Assembly: GCA_965221765.1 (NCBI GenBank)
Contig: OZ244911.1
Location: 930,001 to 994,000 of the forward strand
Direction: 5' to 3'
DNA from: Bin25 sp965221765
GTDB lineage: Bacteria; Bacteroidota; Bacteroidia; Flavobacteriales; Flavobacteriaceae
DNA: 64,000 nt
Part shown: in pieces, positions 57,178-64,000 of the stretch
How the letters are laid out: the number at the start of each line of letters is the position of its first letter
Numbering within the stretch: position 1 is the first letter of the stretch
Notes under the pieces: model-generated
Told to the model about the DNA's origin: nothing
The model's input: the letters and a program-made list of their open reading frames with translations, nothing else
Databases searched by the model: none
Translations under genes and position numbers: made by a program

Positions 57178-58170
57178 TTAAAAAATTTTGGAATAATACT
57201 CAATGGTTTGTTTGAGTCCGTCATCAAAGCTAGTGGTCGGTTTCCAATTCAATGCGTTAGTAATCTTAGATATATCTAGTGCATACCGAAAGTCATGTCC
57301 CAACCGATCGGGCACATAAGTAATCAATGTTTGGTAGGATCCTTGAATAGGATTTAATTCAGCCTCTAGTAAAGCAATAATTTTTTTTACCAGAGAAATA
57401 TTGTTGATGGGGTTATTAGCTCCAATATTATAAGATTGACCAATAGCTCCATGATGATAAATACAGTCGATGGCTTCGACATGATCAGAGACAAACAACC
57501 AATCTCGAATATTATCTCCCTTTCCGTATACTTCTATGGGCTGATGATCTAATGCATTAGTTATAATCTGAGGAATAAACTTATCATCCGATTGGTATGG
57601 CCCGTAATTATTGGTACAATGAGACAAAACAATAGGGAGCCCATAAGTGTGATGAAATGCTCTAACAAAATGATCTGAAGCGGCTTTAGATGCTGCATAA
57701 GGAGATCGAGGGCGATAGGGATCCGATTCTATAAAAGACCCTATGGGTCCAAGATGACCATATACTTCATCGGTCGAAACATGATAAAACCGATTAAATG
57801 AAGGATTTTGTTGGCAATGGGTTTTAGTTAATTCAAGAAGATGAACGGTTCCAACGATATTTGAATGAACAAATAAACTAGGGTTGGCAATGGATTTATC
57901 CACATGTGTTTCTGCTGCAAGATGAATGATTCCTACAAATTCATAATTTTTGAATAAAATTTCCATCTGTGGTTTATTGCAGATATCATAGTGATAAAAA
58001 GAATAGTTGGGATGATTAGAGATGGAATCTAGTCCTTTGATATGACTAGCATCAGTCAATGAATCAACATTGACAAAATGATAGTGAGGATATTTATCAA
58101 CCAAAACTCTGAGTAAATGAATTCCTATAAATCCAGCTCCACCAGTAATTAAAATTGGATTTTTTGGCAT
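57178..58170 (-). CDS. rfbB: dTDP-glucose 4,6-dehydratase
   Basis: Short-chain dehydrogenase-type enzyme of 330 residues, second step of dTDP-L-rhamnose synthesis. NAD site ITGGAGFIGIHLLRVLVD; HLAAETHVDKSIANPSLFVH; catalytic STDEVYGHLG with the Thr-Asp-Glu triad; YAASKAASDHFV with Tyr and Lys; NNYGPYQSDDKFIPQIITNA. It is the last rfb gene, one base after rfbD. Confidence 0.96.
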   Translation of the reverse strand: MPKNPILITGGAGFIGIHLLRVLVDKYPHYHFVNVDSLTDASHIKGLDSISNHPNYSFYHYDICNKPQMEILFKNYEFVGIIHLAAETHVDKSIANPSLFVHSNIVGTVHLLELTKTHCQQNPSFNRFYHVSTDEVYGHLGPIGSFIESDPYRPRSPYAASKAASDHFVRAFHHTYGLPIVLSHCTNNYGPYQSDDKFIPQIITNALDHQPIEVYGKGDNIRDWLFVSDHVEAIDCIYHHGAIGQSYNIGANNPINNISLVKKIIALLEAELNPIQGSYQTLITYVPDRLGHDFRYALDISKITNALNWKPTTSFDDGLKQTIEYYSKIF

Positions 58171-58171
58171 A

Positions 58172-59044
58172 TTATTGAATTTTAGACATACATTCAGTTA
58201 AGGCCTCTTTCCAATGTCGAGGTATGATATTGAACTCTTGTCGGATTCTAGTAGTGTCCAAAGCACTGTATTTAGGACGTTTAACTTTTAAGTTTTTCTG
58301 GTTGATACTGATCAAAGAACTATGAGTACTTATGGGCAAGTTATCGATTATATGGGTTGCAACATCATACCATGTTGCTACTCCCGAATTCACAAAGTGG
58401 TAAATCCGATGATTTAAGGTTTTGAATTGACTTGAGATTAATAAAATAAATCGAGCCAAATCCATTCCATAGGTGGGACATCCATATTCATTATCCACTA
58501 CTTTGAGTATGTTGTTTTGTTGCAATTGAAAAAGTATGCTTTTAAAAAAATTAGTGCCAAAAGGACTAAATATCCAAGAACTACGAATAATAGTTGCTTG
58601 TATTTTTGATTCTAACAAAAGCTGTTCTCCCAAGATTTTTGATTTTCCATATTGATTGATGGGGTTGGGGGGGTCTATTTCAGTATAAGGTTCTCTTTTT
58701 TGACCATCAAACACATAATCTGTGGAAACATGAACTAGAACGATGTTGTTCTTTTGGCATAATTTAATAAGATGGTTTACCCCATTAACATTCACCTGTT
58801 GGGCATATTTTGGATTGGATTCAGCTTTTTCAACATGGGTATATGCAGCACAATTAATGATGATATCAATAGGGGTGTATTCAATAAAATCATTGATTTG
58901 ATTTTGGTTGGTAATATCAAATTCACTTTTATTTAAAAAATAAAATTGATCTTTTTGGCTTTGAGGGACAATGAATTCAATACATTGAGCGAGTTGACCA
59001 CCACCAGTGACCAAAAACTTTAATTCAGATGGCTGAAGGATCAT
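58172..59044 (-). CDS. rfbD: dTDP-4-dehydrorhamnose reductase
   Basis: NAD(P)H-dependent reductase of about 290 residues, last step to dTDP-L-rhamnose. I choose ATG 59044 (MILQPSELKFLVTGGGQLAQ), which overlaps rfbC by 20 bases; the frame is open to 59098. The binding loop is VTGGGQLAQCI, then INCAAYTHVEKAESNPKYAQ, VSTDYVFDGQKREPYTE, NQYGKSKILGE with Tyr-x3-Lys, and IIRSSWIFSPFGTNF. Confidence 0.94.
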   Translation of the reverse strand: MILQPSELKFLVTGGGQLAQCIEFIVPQSQKDQFYFLNKSEFDITNQNQINDFIEYTPIDIIINCAAYTHVEKAESNPKYAQQVNVNGVNHLIKLCQKNNIVLVHVSTDYVFDGQKREPYTEIDPPNPINQYGKSKILGEQLLLESKIQATIIRSSWIFSPFGTNFFKSILFQLQQNNILKVVDNEYGCPTYGMDLARFILLISSQFKTLNHRIYHFVNSGVATWYDVATHIIDNLPISTHSSLISINQKNLKVKRPKYSALDTTRIRQEFNIIPRHWKEALTECMSKIQ

Positions 59045-59594
59045 CAAAAAAAGGGGCCTTTGAAAAACCAATATTGGTTTTGTCTCTTTGAGAAACAATA
59101 ATCGAATCAGTTGACATAGGCCATCGAATATTTAGCTTAGAATCATTCCATGCGATAGATTGTTCCGAATAAGGATGATAATATTGATCCATTTTATAGA
59201 AAACAAGCGACTGATTACTCAAAGTAAGATAACCATGAGCAAATCCTCTGGGGATGAATAGCATGGAATCATGATCATCACTTAAAAAAAATCCAAAGAC
59301 CTGTCCAAAACTTTCAGACCACTTCCGCATGTCTACAACCACATCATAGATTGATCCATTGACCACTGAGATTAATTTGGACTGAGCATGGGGTGGGAGT
59401 TGATAATGTAATCCACGCAACACGCCCTTTTTCGAGTGAACTTCATTTTCTTGGCAAAAATCCGATATAGAATAGCCTAGTTTTTTTTCTAGAAGATCTT
59501 TGCGAAAGTGTTCAGTAAGAGACCCTCGAAAATCTTGGTGAATTTCTGGATGAATCAATCCCAGACCGGTATTATCAATGGTTTGAATTTCCAT
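59025..59594 (-). CDS. rfbC: dTDP-4-dehydrorhamnose 3,5-epimerase
   Basis: Cupin epimerase of about 189 residues. I choose ATG 59594 (MEIQTIDNTGLGLIHPEIHQ), overlapping rfbA by 20 bases. Motifs: DFRGSLTEHFRKD, SDFCQENEVHSKKGVLRGLH with the catalytic His, LISVVNGSIYDVVVDMRKWS, MLFIPRGFAHGYLTLSNQSL. Active-site His and Asp are present. Confidence 0.95.
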   Translation of the reverse strand: MEIQTIDNTGLGLIHPEIHQDFRGSLTEHFRKDLLEKKLGYSISDFCQENEVHSKKGVLRGLHYQLPPHAQSKLISVVNGSIYDVVVDMRKWSESFGQVFGFFLSDDHDSMLFIPRGFAHGYLTLSNQSLVFYKMDQYYHPYSEQSIAWNDSKLNIRWPMSTDSIIVSQRDKTNIGFSKAPFFDDPSAI

Positions 59595-60459
59595 ATTTAT
59601 TGAGCAGATATTGACCATAAGGAGTCATGTTCATTTTTCTTGCAGCCCTTAAAACATCTGTTTTAGTGATCCATCCTTTTTCAAAGGCTATTTCTTCCAA
59701 ACACGCTACTTTACTTCCTTTTCTTTTTTCAATGGTATGGATAAACTGAGAAGCTTCAAGCAAGGAAGCTGGACTCCCTGTATCCAACCAAGTAAAGCTT
59801 TTTGAAAGTTGCACGATGTCTAATGTATTATTGGAAAGATAGTATTGATTGACTGTGGTAATCTCGAGTTCTCCACGTTTGGAAAATGGGATTTTCGAAG
59901 TCATTTGAATGACTGAATTCGGATAAAAATACAGCCCTGCCACAGCCATATTACTCGGAGGTATATTCGGTTTTTCTTCAATGGAAACGACCTGATGGAA
60001 TTGATTAAATCCAATCACGCCGTATTGATGTGGATTATTGACTTCAACACCAAAAACAGTTGCCACTTGATGTTCGGTGGCATTAATTTTTGCTTTGGTC
60101 AAATGGGATTCTAAATGGGGGCCATAGAAAACATTATCTCCCAATACCAAACAAACGCAACTAGGCCCTATAAATTCTTTTCCAACAAGCAATCCTTGAG
60201 CAATTCCTTGAGGTTTATTTTGAACAGCATAGCCAATAGATAATCCCCATTGGGCCCCATCTCCTAATAAACGTTTATAAAGAGCTATATCTTCATGCGT
60301 GCTGATAATTAAAATATCATCAATATCTGCAAGCATCAAAATAGAGAGCGGATAATATACCATAGGCTTATCATAAATGGGTAATAACTGTTTGGATACA
60401 CCACCAGTAATTGGTAGTAGTCTTGTTCCTTTGCCCCCGGCCATGATAATCCCTTTCAT
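59575..60459 (-). CDS. rfbA: Glucose-1-phosphate thymidylyltransferase
   Basis: Nucleotidyltransferase of 294 residues, first step of dTDP-rhamnose synthesis. GIIMAGGKGTRLLPITGGVS holds the G-x-G-T-R-L signature; KQLLPIYDKPMVYYPLSILM, LVLGDNVFYGPHL, EKPNIPPSNMAVAGLYFYPN and TWLDTGSPASLLEASQFI are all standard. It leads the order A-C-D-B with short overlaps, so the four genes form one operon. Confidence 0.96.
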   Translation of the reverse strand: MKGIIMAGGKGTRLLPITGGVSKQLLPIYDKPMVYYPLSILMLADIDDILIISTHEDIALYKRLLGDGAQWGLSIGYAVQNKPQGIAQGLLVGKEFIGPSCVCLVLGDNVFYGPHLESHLTKAKINATEHQVATVFGVEVNNPHQYGVIGFNQFHQVVSIEEKPNIPPSNMAVAGLYFYPNSVIQMTSKIPFSKRGELEITTVNQYYLSNNTLDIVQLSKSFTWLDTGSPASLLEASQFIHTIEKRKGSKVACLEEIAFEKGWITKTDVLRAARKMNMTPYGQYLLNKYGNSNH

Positions 60460-60515
60460 AGGTTGTCTAATTCAATGGTTCCATGAAAAATTAAAGTCAG
60501 ACGGAGGGCCGTGCA

Positions 60516-61946
60516 TTAAATGGTTGTTATTCGCATGGTATTGACCATTCCTTTTTCTGAAACAGGGATATAAGTTAAATTCACGAGAAAATCTCCTTTG
60601 TCAACATAGCCTTTTTCTAAAGCAATCTGATTGACTTCTTCTACGATCAAATCGGTTTTTGTTCCTTCTTCATAGTAAAATGTTTTAACTCCCCACAGTA
60701 AATTTAATTGAGAAAGTAAATGTTTATTGGAAGTGAATACTAAAACATAAGCCGATGGTCGACAAGCCGAAATTTGATACGCCGTATAACCACTATTGGT
60801 TAGTGTGCAAATGGCTCTGGCATTGATAGCATTAGCAATTTTAGCAGCATGAAAACAAATAGAATCGGTGATATAGCGAGTGGTTTGGATATTTCTGGGC
60901 TGCTCTAAATGAATTTTGATGAGATCTGCGTTTTCAACTGTTTTTAGAATAGAGGTCATCATGCTAATCACTTTAGCAGGATGTTTTCCAACAGAAGTTT
61001 CTCCTGAAGTCATCACCGCGTCAGCACCATCAAAAACAGAGTTCGCCACATCATTGACTTCAGCCCGGCTTGGAGTTAGACTATCAGTCATGTTCTCCAA
61101 CATTTGAGTGGCGATAATGACTGGGATACGAGCTTTTTTGGATAGTAATACCAATTTTTTTTGAATCAAAGGAACTTCTGCTGCTGGGATTTCTACCCCC
61201 AAGTCACCTCGGGCAACCATAATCCCATCTGATAATTCAATAATCCTATCCAGATTTTCAATGGCTTGAGGTTTTTCAATTTTAGAAATGATGGGGAACT
61301 TCTTTTCACTAAAATCAGCCATCAATTGTTTTAATTCCAATAAATCTTCTGCCCCTCGGACAAAAGAAAGAGCAATCCAATCCACATCTTGAGTGAAGAT
61401 AAATTTGGCATCTTCAATATCTTTTGGAGTTAAAGCACCGATGGTCATCTCGGTATTGGGAAGGTTGATTCCCTTTTTAGATTCAAAATCACCTCCTTGG
61501 ATGGTCTTAGCAGTAATTTTTGATTTTTTATCAGTCGATGTTACTTCAAAAATGAGTTTACCATCATTTATCAAAATAGAATCACCAATAGCGACATCTT
61601 TAGCTAAATGAGGATAGTTGAGATAAGCTTTTTTTGTATTACCAACAAATGGTTTATCAGAATGAAATGTTACAGAATCTCCTACTGAAACCACCGATCC
61701 TTTTTCGATTTCACCAATGCGGAGTTTAGGCCCTTGTAAATCGGCTAAAATAGCTGAGTGGCATTGGTGTTTATGATCTAATTCACGTATCATTTTAATT
61801 TGCATGATGGCGACATTGTACGTGACATGTGAAAAATTGATTCGAAACACATTGGTTCCAGCCAACATCATTTCTTCTAGAGTATTGATATCTCTAGTGG
61901 AAGGGCCTAAGGTGGCTACTATTTTAGTTTTTTTAAAAAAACTCAT
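60516..61946 (-). CDS. pyk: Pyruvate kinase
   Basis: Glycolytic enzyme of 476 residues. TKIVATLGPSTRDINTLEEM, VFRINFSHVTYN, ADLQGPKLRIGEI, the catalytic-Lys block FPIISKIEKPQAIENLDRII, GIMVARGDLGVEIPAAEVPL and MTSGETSVGKHPAKVISMM all match. It overlaps the IPExxxVDY gene by one base, as is usual for this lineage. Confidence 0.96.
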   Translation of the reverse strand: MSFFKKTKIVATLGPSTRDINTLEEMMLAGTNVFRINFSHVTYNVAIMQIKMIRELDHKHQCHSAILADLQGPKLRIGEIEKGSVVSVGDSVTFHSDKPFVGNTKKAYLNYPHLAKDVAIGDSILINDGKLIFEVTSTDKKSKITAKTIQGGDFESKKGINLPNTEMTIGALTPKDIEDAKFIFTQDVDWIALSFVRGAEDLLELKQLMADFSEKKFPIISKIEKPQAIENLDRIIELSDGIMVARGDLGVEIPAAEVPLIQKKLVLLSKKARIPVIIATQMLENMTDSLTPSRAEVNDVANSVFDGADAVMTSGETSVGKHPAKVISMMTSILKTVENADLIKIHLEQPRNIQTTRYITDSICFHAAKIANAINARAICTLTNSGYTAYQISACRPSAYVLVFTSNKHLLSQLNLLWGVKTFYYEEGTKTDLIVEEVNQIALEKGYVDKGDFLVNLTYIPVSEKGMVNTMRITTI

Positions 61947-62440
61947 TAATCAAAAATTAATAACTCTGGCATTTTAATTTGCTCTGAGGGGACTACTAGA
62001 TGCAAAAAAACACCTTTTATCGTATTGATTTGTTCCACTAGTGATCTGACGCGATCATATATATAAAGTTTTATAAAGTAATCCATTTGGCTTAATTCAG
62101 TCAGTAAATATACTTTTTTAAACCACGGTCTATCAAATCCTTTCAATAAAGTAAGAGACTCATTACTAGGTTTTTGTATGGATTCAAACCAATTTGAAAA
62201 GATGTACTCCGGTTTCGAGTTTTCAAATTGTTGCCATTGATAAAGGGTCCACCCATGGGTTTGATTTTCTATAAGGATATCGTTTTCGGTTCTTTTGAAG
62301 TATGAATTTCCTATTAGATTTACGTGATATACGAGTTCGAAAATTTCTAATTCAGACTGAATCCCAATTAACCAAAAGGTTTCTTTAAAATCAATAACTA
62401 ATCGTGGGAGTCTTGTATAATTAACTTTTTTGGGGGACAT
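61946..62440 (-). CDS. IPExxxVDY family protein
   Basis: Protein of 164 residues found almost only in Bacteroidota, usually between rnc and pyk, as here. The first strand reads LVIDFKETFWLIGIQSELEI; the C-terminus QIKMPELLIFD is the P-E-x-x-x-F-D form of the motif that names the family. Function unknown; the constant position suggests co-regulation with its neighbours. Confidence 0.8.
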   Translation of the reverse strand: MSPKKVNYTRLPRLVIDFKETFWLIGIQSELEIFELVYHVNLIGNSYFKRTENDILIENQTHGWTLYQWQQFENSKPEYIFSNWFESIQKPSNESLTLLKGFDRPWFKKVYLLTELSQMDYFIKLYIYDRVRSLVEQINTIKGVFLHLVVPSEQIKMPELLIFD

Positions 62441-62458
62441 GATATGATCAAAGATTAG

Positions 62459-63007
62459 TCAGTTTAAAACTAGGGGAATGGGAGAATGTTTTTCTAAGAG
62501 ATTCAAATAACATTCTTTGCTTTTCTGAAACCCTTGGTCAATAAAGACAGCGCCAATGAGAGATTCTACCAAATTGCCATAAATATCGATGCCAAATCTT
62601 GGATGACTTTCACCAACCTGAATCAATTCTAATAGATTCATTTTTTTACCGATTTGATTCAAATTTTTTCTAGCATTTAATTGTGATTTTAATTCTGAAA
62701 CTTCTTGTATGGATGGGGAATTATAGCGTTTATAAATCATTTCGATAACAATCATATTGATAATAGCATCTCCTAAAAATTCCAATCGCTCAAAATTTAA
62801 CGGATGTCCTTTTTTGTCTTGGAGGTTGGATGAACCATGAATAAACGCCAACTGGTAAATTTTCAGAGCGTTGGTGTTAATATCAAAACCAAGCCTTTTT
62901 TTCAGTTGGTTTTTAAATACTTTGAGGTTAAATTTTTTTATATGATACACTGTAAACTTGATAACATGGACAATATTCTCGATTGAATTTACATAGCAAT
63001 TATTCAA
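62459..63007 (-). CDS. rnc: RNase III, catalytic domain only (no dsRNA-binding domain)
   Basis: Endonuclease domain of at most 183 residues. The signature is NFERLEFLGDAIINMIVIEM with both Glu and the Asp; the second acidic site is YGNLVESLIGAVFIDQG with the conserved Glu. A usual Bacteroidota RNase III has about 240 residues with a C-terminal dsRNA-binding domain; this gene stops after LNLLEKHSPIPLVLN, so that domain is absent. The start is unclear: TTG at 63007 overlaps the upstream gene by eight bases; a GTG at 62950 is another choice. It probably works with the RNase III-like product encoded just upstream. Confidence 0.85.
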   Translation of the reverse strand: MNNCYVNSIENIVHVIKFTVYHIKKFNLKVFKNQLKKRLGFDINTNALKIYQLAFIHGSSNLQDKKGHPLNFERLEFLGDAIINMIVIEMIYKRYNSPSIQEVSELKSQLNARKNLNQIGKKMNLLELIQVGESHPRFGIDIYGNLVESLIGAVFIDQGFQKSKECYLNLLEKHSPIPLVLN

Positions 63008-63530
63008 TCATTTTTTGATTGATTGGAATGACCATATTTTCCAGTTTTAATCGATTGACAAAACCATTAAGAACATGCCGAATGTAAAAAACTTGGGAAT
63101 CATTATATCCCATATCGAGAAAAAGTCTAGCTATCAATGTTTTTAACAAAATACCTTCTCTATGATTAATTTCTCTTTCTGAAGTGGTAAACTTTTTTGA
63201 AATATCAAGCAGATTTAGTTTGTTCCCAAAGATTTCGATTTGATTTTGGTTACAGAGAATCATCCTTAATTGGGTTAAATCACCTTCGTTGAAATATGGA
63301 AATTCTTCAAAAATCCATTCGGTTGTTATGGTTCTAATTAAAGCATTCCCAATATAAATGAGGTGTTTATTATATGCGTGGGATTTTTCTTTTTTGTGAT
63401 TTAAAAAAACATCAATATAATCACTTCGATTTTTTACTGGAATTTTGAGTTGGAACCGCTTAAATAATTCTTGGTAAATTATTTGGGATGCATTGCGTGA
63501 AGAGGGCTTTTTATTCTGAAAAAGCCTCAT
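63000..63530 (-). CDS. RNase III-like protein without catalytic residues
   Basis: Protein of 176 residues that aligns along its length with the RNase III domain of the next gene: YIDVFLNHKKEKSHAYNKHL with IYIGNALIRTITTEWIFEEF in place of the ERLEFLGDA signature, then LTQLRMILCNQNQIEIFGNK with LNLLDIS, and LLKTLIARLFLDMGY in place of LVESLIGAVFIDQG. The catalytic acids are replaced (E to K, E to I, D to N, E to K), so it should not cut RNA. It has no dsRNA-binding domain. It lies between fabF and the active copy, where one rnc gene is normal. A dead/active dimer is the likely form (inference). Confidence 0.75.
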   Translation of the reverse strand: MRLFQNKKPSSRNASQIIYQELFKRFQLKIPVKNRSDYIDVFLNHKKEKSHAYNKHLIYIGNALIRTITTEWIFEEFPYFNEGDLTQLRMILCNQNQIEIFGNKLNLLDISKKFTTSEREINHREGILLKTLIARLFLDMGYNDSQVFYIRHVLNGFVNRLKLENMVIPINQKMIE

Positions 63531-63535
63531 ATAAT

Positions 63536-64000
63536 TTAGTCTGGGTTTTTAAATACTAGGCAGGCGTTATGACCACCAAATCCAAAGGTATTAGAGAGGA
63601 TATAATTGACCTTTCTAGGCTGGGCTTTATTAAAAGTAAAATTCATTTTTTCATCAAAGGCTTCATCAACCACCTCATGATTGATCGTTGGTGGAATAGT
63701 TTGATGTACGATAGAGAGGATACTAGCAATAGATTCAACGGCTCCAGCAGCCCCCAATAAATGACCAGTCATGGATTTTGTAGCATTTAAATTCATGGTA
63801 TAGGTATGGTCTTTAAATACGGAATAAATTGCATTGGCTTCAGCAACATCTCCCAAAGGTGTTGATGTTCCATGGGTATTAATTGAGTCCACATCTATGG
63901 TTTTTATATTGGCATCCTTGAGTGCATTTTTCATTACTCTGATAACACCGCTACCATTAGGGTGTGGCGCGGTCATATGAAATGCATCAGAGGTGAGTCC
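63536..64000 (-). CDS. fabF: Beta-ketoacyl-ACP synthase II, C-terminal part
   Basis: Condensing enzyme of fatty-acid synthesis; the gene runs off the right edge of the window (the frame is open to 64000, G-L-T-S-D-A-F-H before M-T-A-P-H-P). Visible are the two catalytic His sites, INTHGTSTPLGDVAEANAI and ATKSMTGHLLGAAGAVESIA, plus the Gly-rich end NTFGFGGHNACLVFKN. It is followed five bases later by the RNase III-like gene; the acpP-fabF-rnc order is standard in Bacteroidota. Confidence 0.95.
   Translation of the reverse strand, partial: GLTSDAFHMTAPHPNGSGVIRVMKNALKDANIKTIDVDSINTHGTSTPLGDVAEANAIYSVFKDHTYTMNLNATKSMTGHLLGAAGAVESIASILSIVHQTIPPTINHEVVDEAFDEKMNFTFNKAQPRKVNYILSNTFGFGGHNACLVFKNPD

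Noticed and set aside
1..64000. All frameshifts as plain sequencing error
   Set aside because: Core genes with similar A and G runs are intact throughout, and both IS30 copies share the same lesions. Error remains possible for individual A-run and G-run sites, and this is noted where it matters.
1..64000. tRNA, rRNA genes and CRISPR arrays
   Set aside because: I looked for T-loop-like GTTCGAATC patterns and regularly spaced repeats and found none outside protein-coding or IS sequence.

Overview
The window is chromosomal DNA from a Bacteroidota member, most likely of the Flavobacteriia lineage. It is AT-rich. It carries a SusC/SusD pair, several TonB-dependent receptors with carboxypeptidase-like N-terminal domains, a lycopene cyclase, DUF3127, DUF4301 and IPExxxVDY-type proteins, the rplM-rpsI-rpsB-tsf cluster, and TAnnTTTG promoter elements. 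Many insertion-sequence remnants and broken accessory genes, next to intact core genes, suggest a genome with relaxed selection, possibly a host-associated or recently bottlenecked lineage. That last point is inference.

Layout. 0-2.6 kb: tail of an RND efflux operon (permease start, adaptor, TolC). 3-5.3 kb: TonB receptor. 5.4-7.6 kb: polyprenyl synthase and lycopene cyclase, convergent and overlapping. 7.7-16.7 kb: a CRTAC1-like FG-GAP lipoprotein and a PhyH dioxygenase, divergent from a SusC/SusD pair. 17-21.8 kb: an island with two inverted copies of an uncharacterised AAA ATPase (one broken, one intact) around a broken IS30 and a broken ISL3. 22-27 kb: ribosomal proteins, EF-Ts, Tag, DUF3127, HIT, GreA. 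27.2-28.4 kb: Fic protein with a small partner. 29.5-31.8 kb: TonB receptor under a TPP riboswitch. 31.9-36.6 kb: a single-chain (type ISP-like) restriction-modification gene broken by a stop codon and a C10 tract. 36.7-51 kb: parts of a thiamine/nicotinamide-riboside salvage locus (DUF4301, NadR-like kinase, PnuC, thiamine-binding protein) separated by about 10 kb of mobile debris. The debris includes two terminal-inverted-repeat-bounded cassettes (a 414-aa-type membrane protein; an AbiE toxin-antitoxin pair), a second identical IS30, fragments of IS4/IS1634-like and IS1595 elements, TnpB, and a third ATPase copy. 51-53 kb: phosphopantetheinyl transferase and adenosylhomocysteinase. 53.6-55.4 kb: a type II restriction system with an intact nuclease and a broken methyltransferase. 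56-64 kb: rplU-rpmA, DoxX, dTDP-rhamnose genes, pyk, IPExxxVDY protein, a tandem pair of RNase III-like genes, and the 3' part of fabF.

Most notable: (1) rnc is replaced by two overlapping RNase III-domain genes, one lacking all catalytic acids, neither with a dsRNA-binding domain; (2) passenger-gene cassettes bounded by related terminal inverted repeats with no transposase inside; (3) five G/C homopolymer tracts of 9-15 bases, all in coding sequence, two of which hold a gene out of frame by exactly one base; (4) two IS30 copies with identical disabling mutations; (5) an intact restriction nuclease beside a frameshifted methyltransferase.
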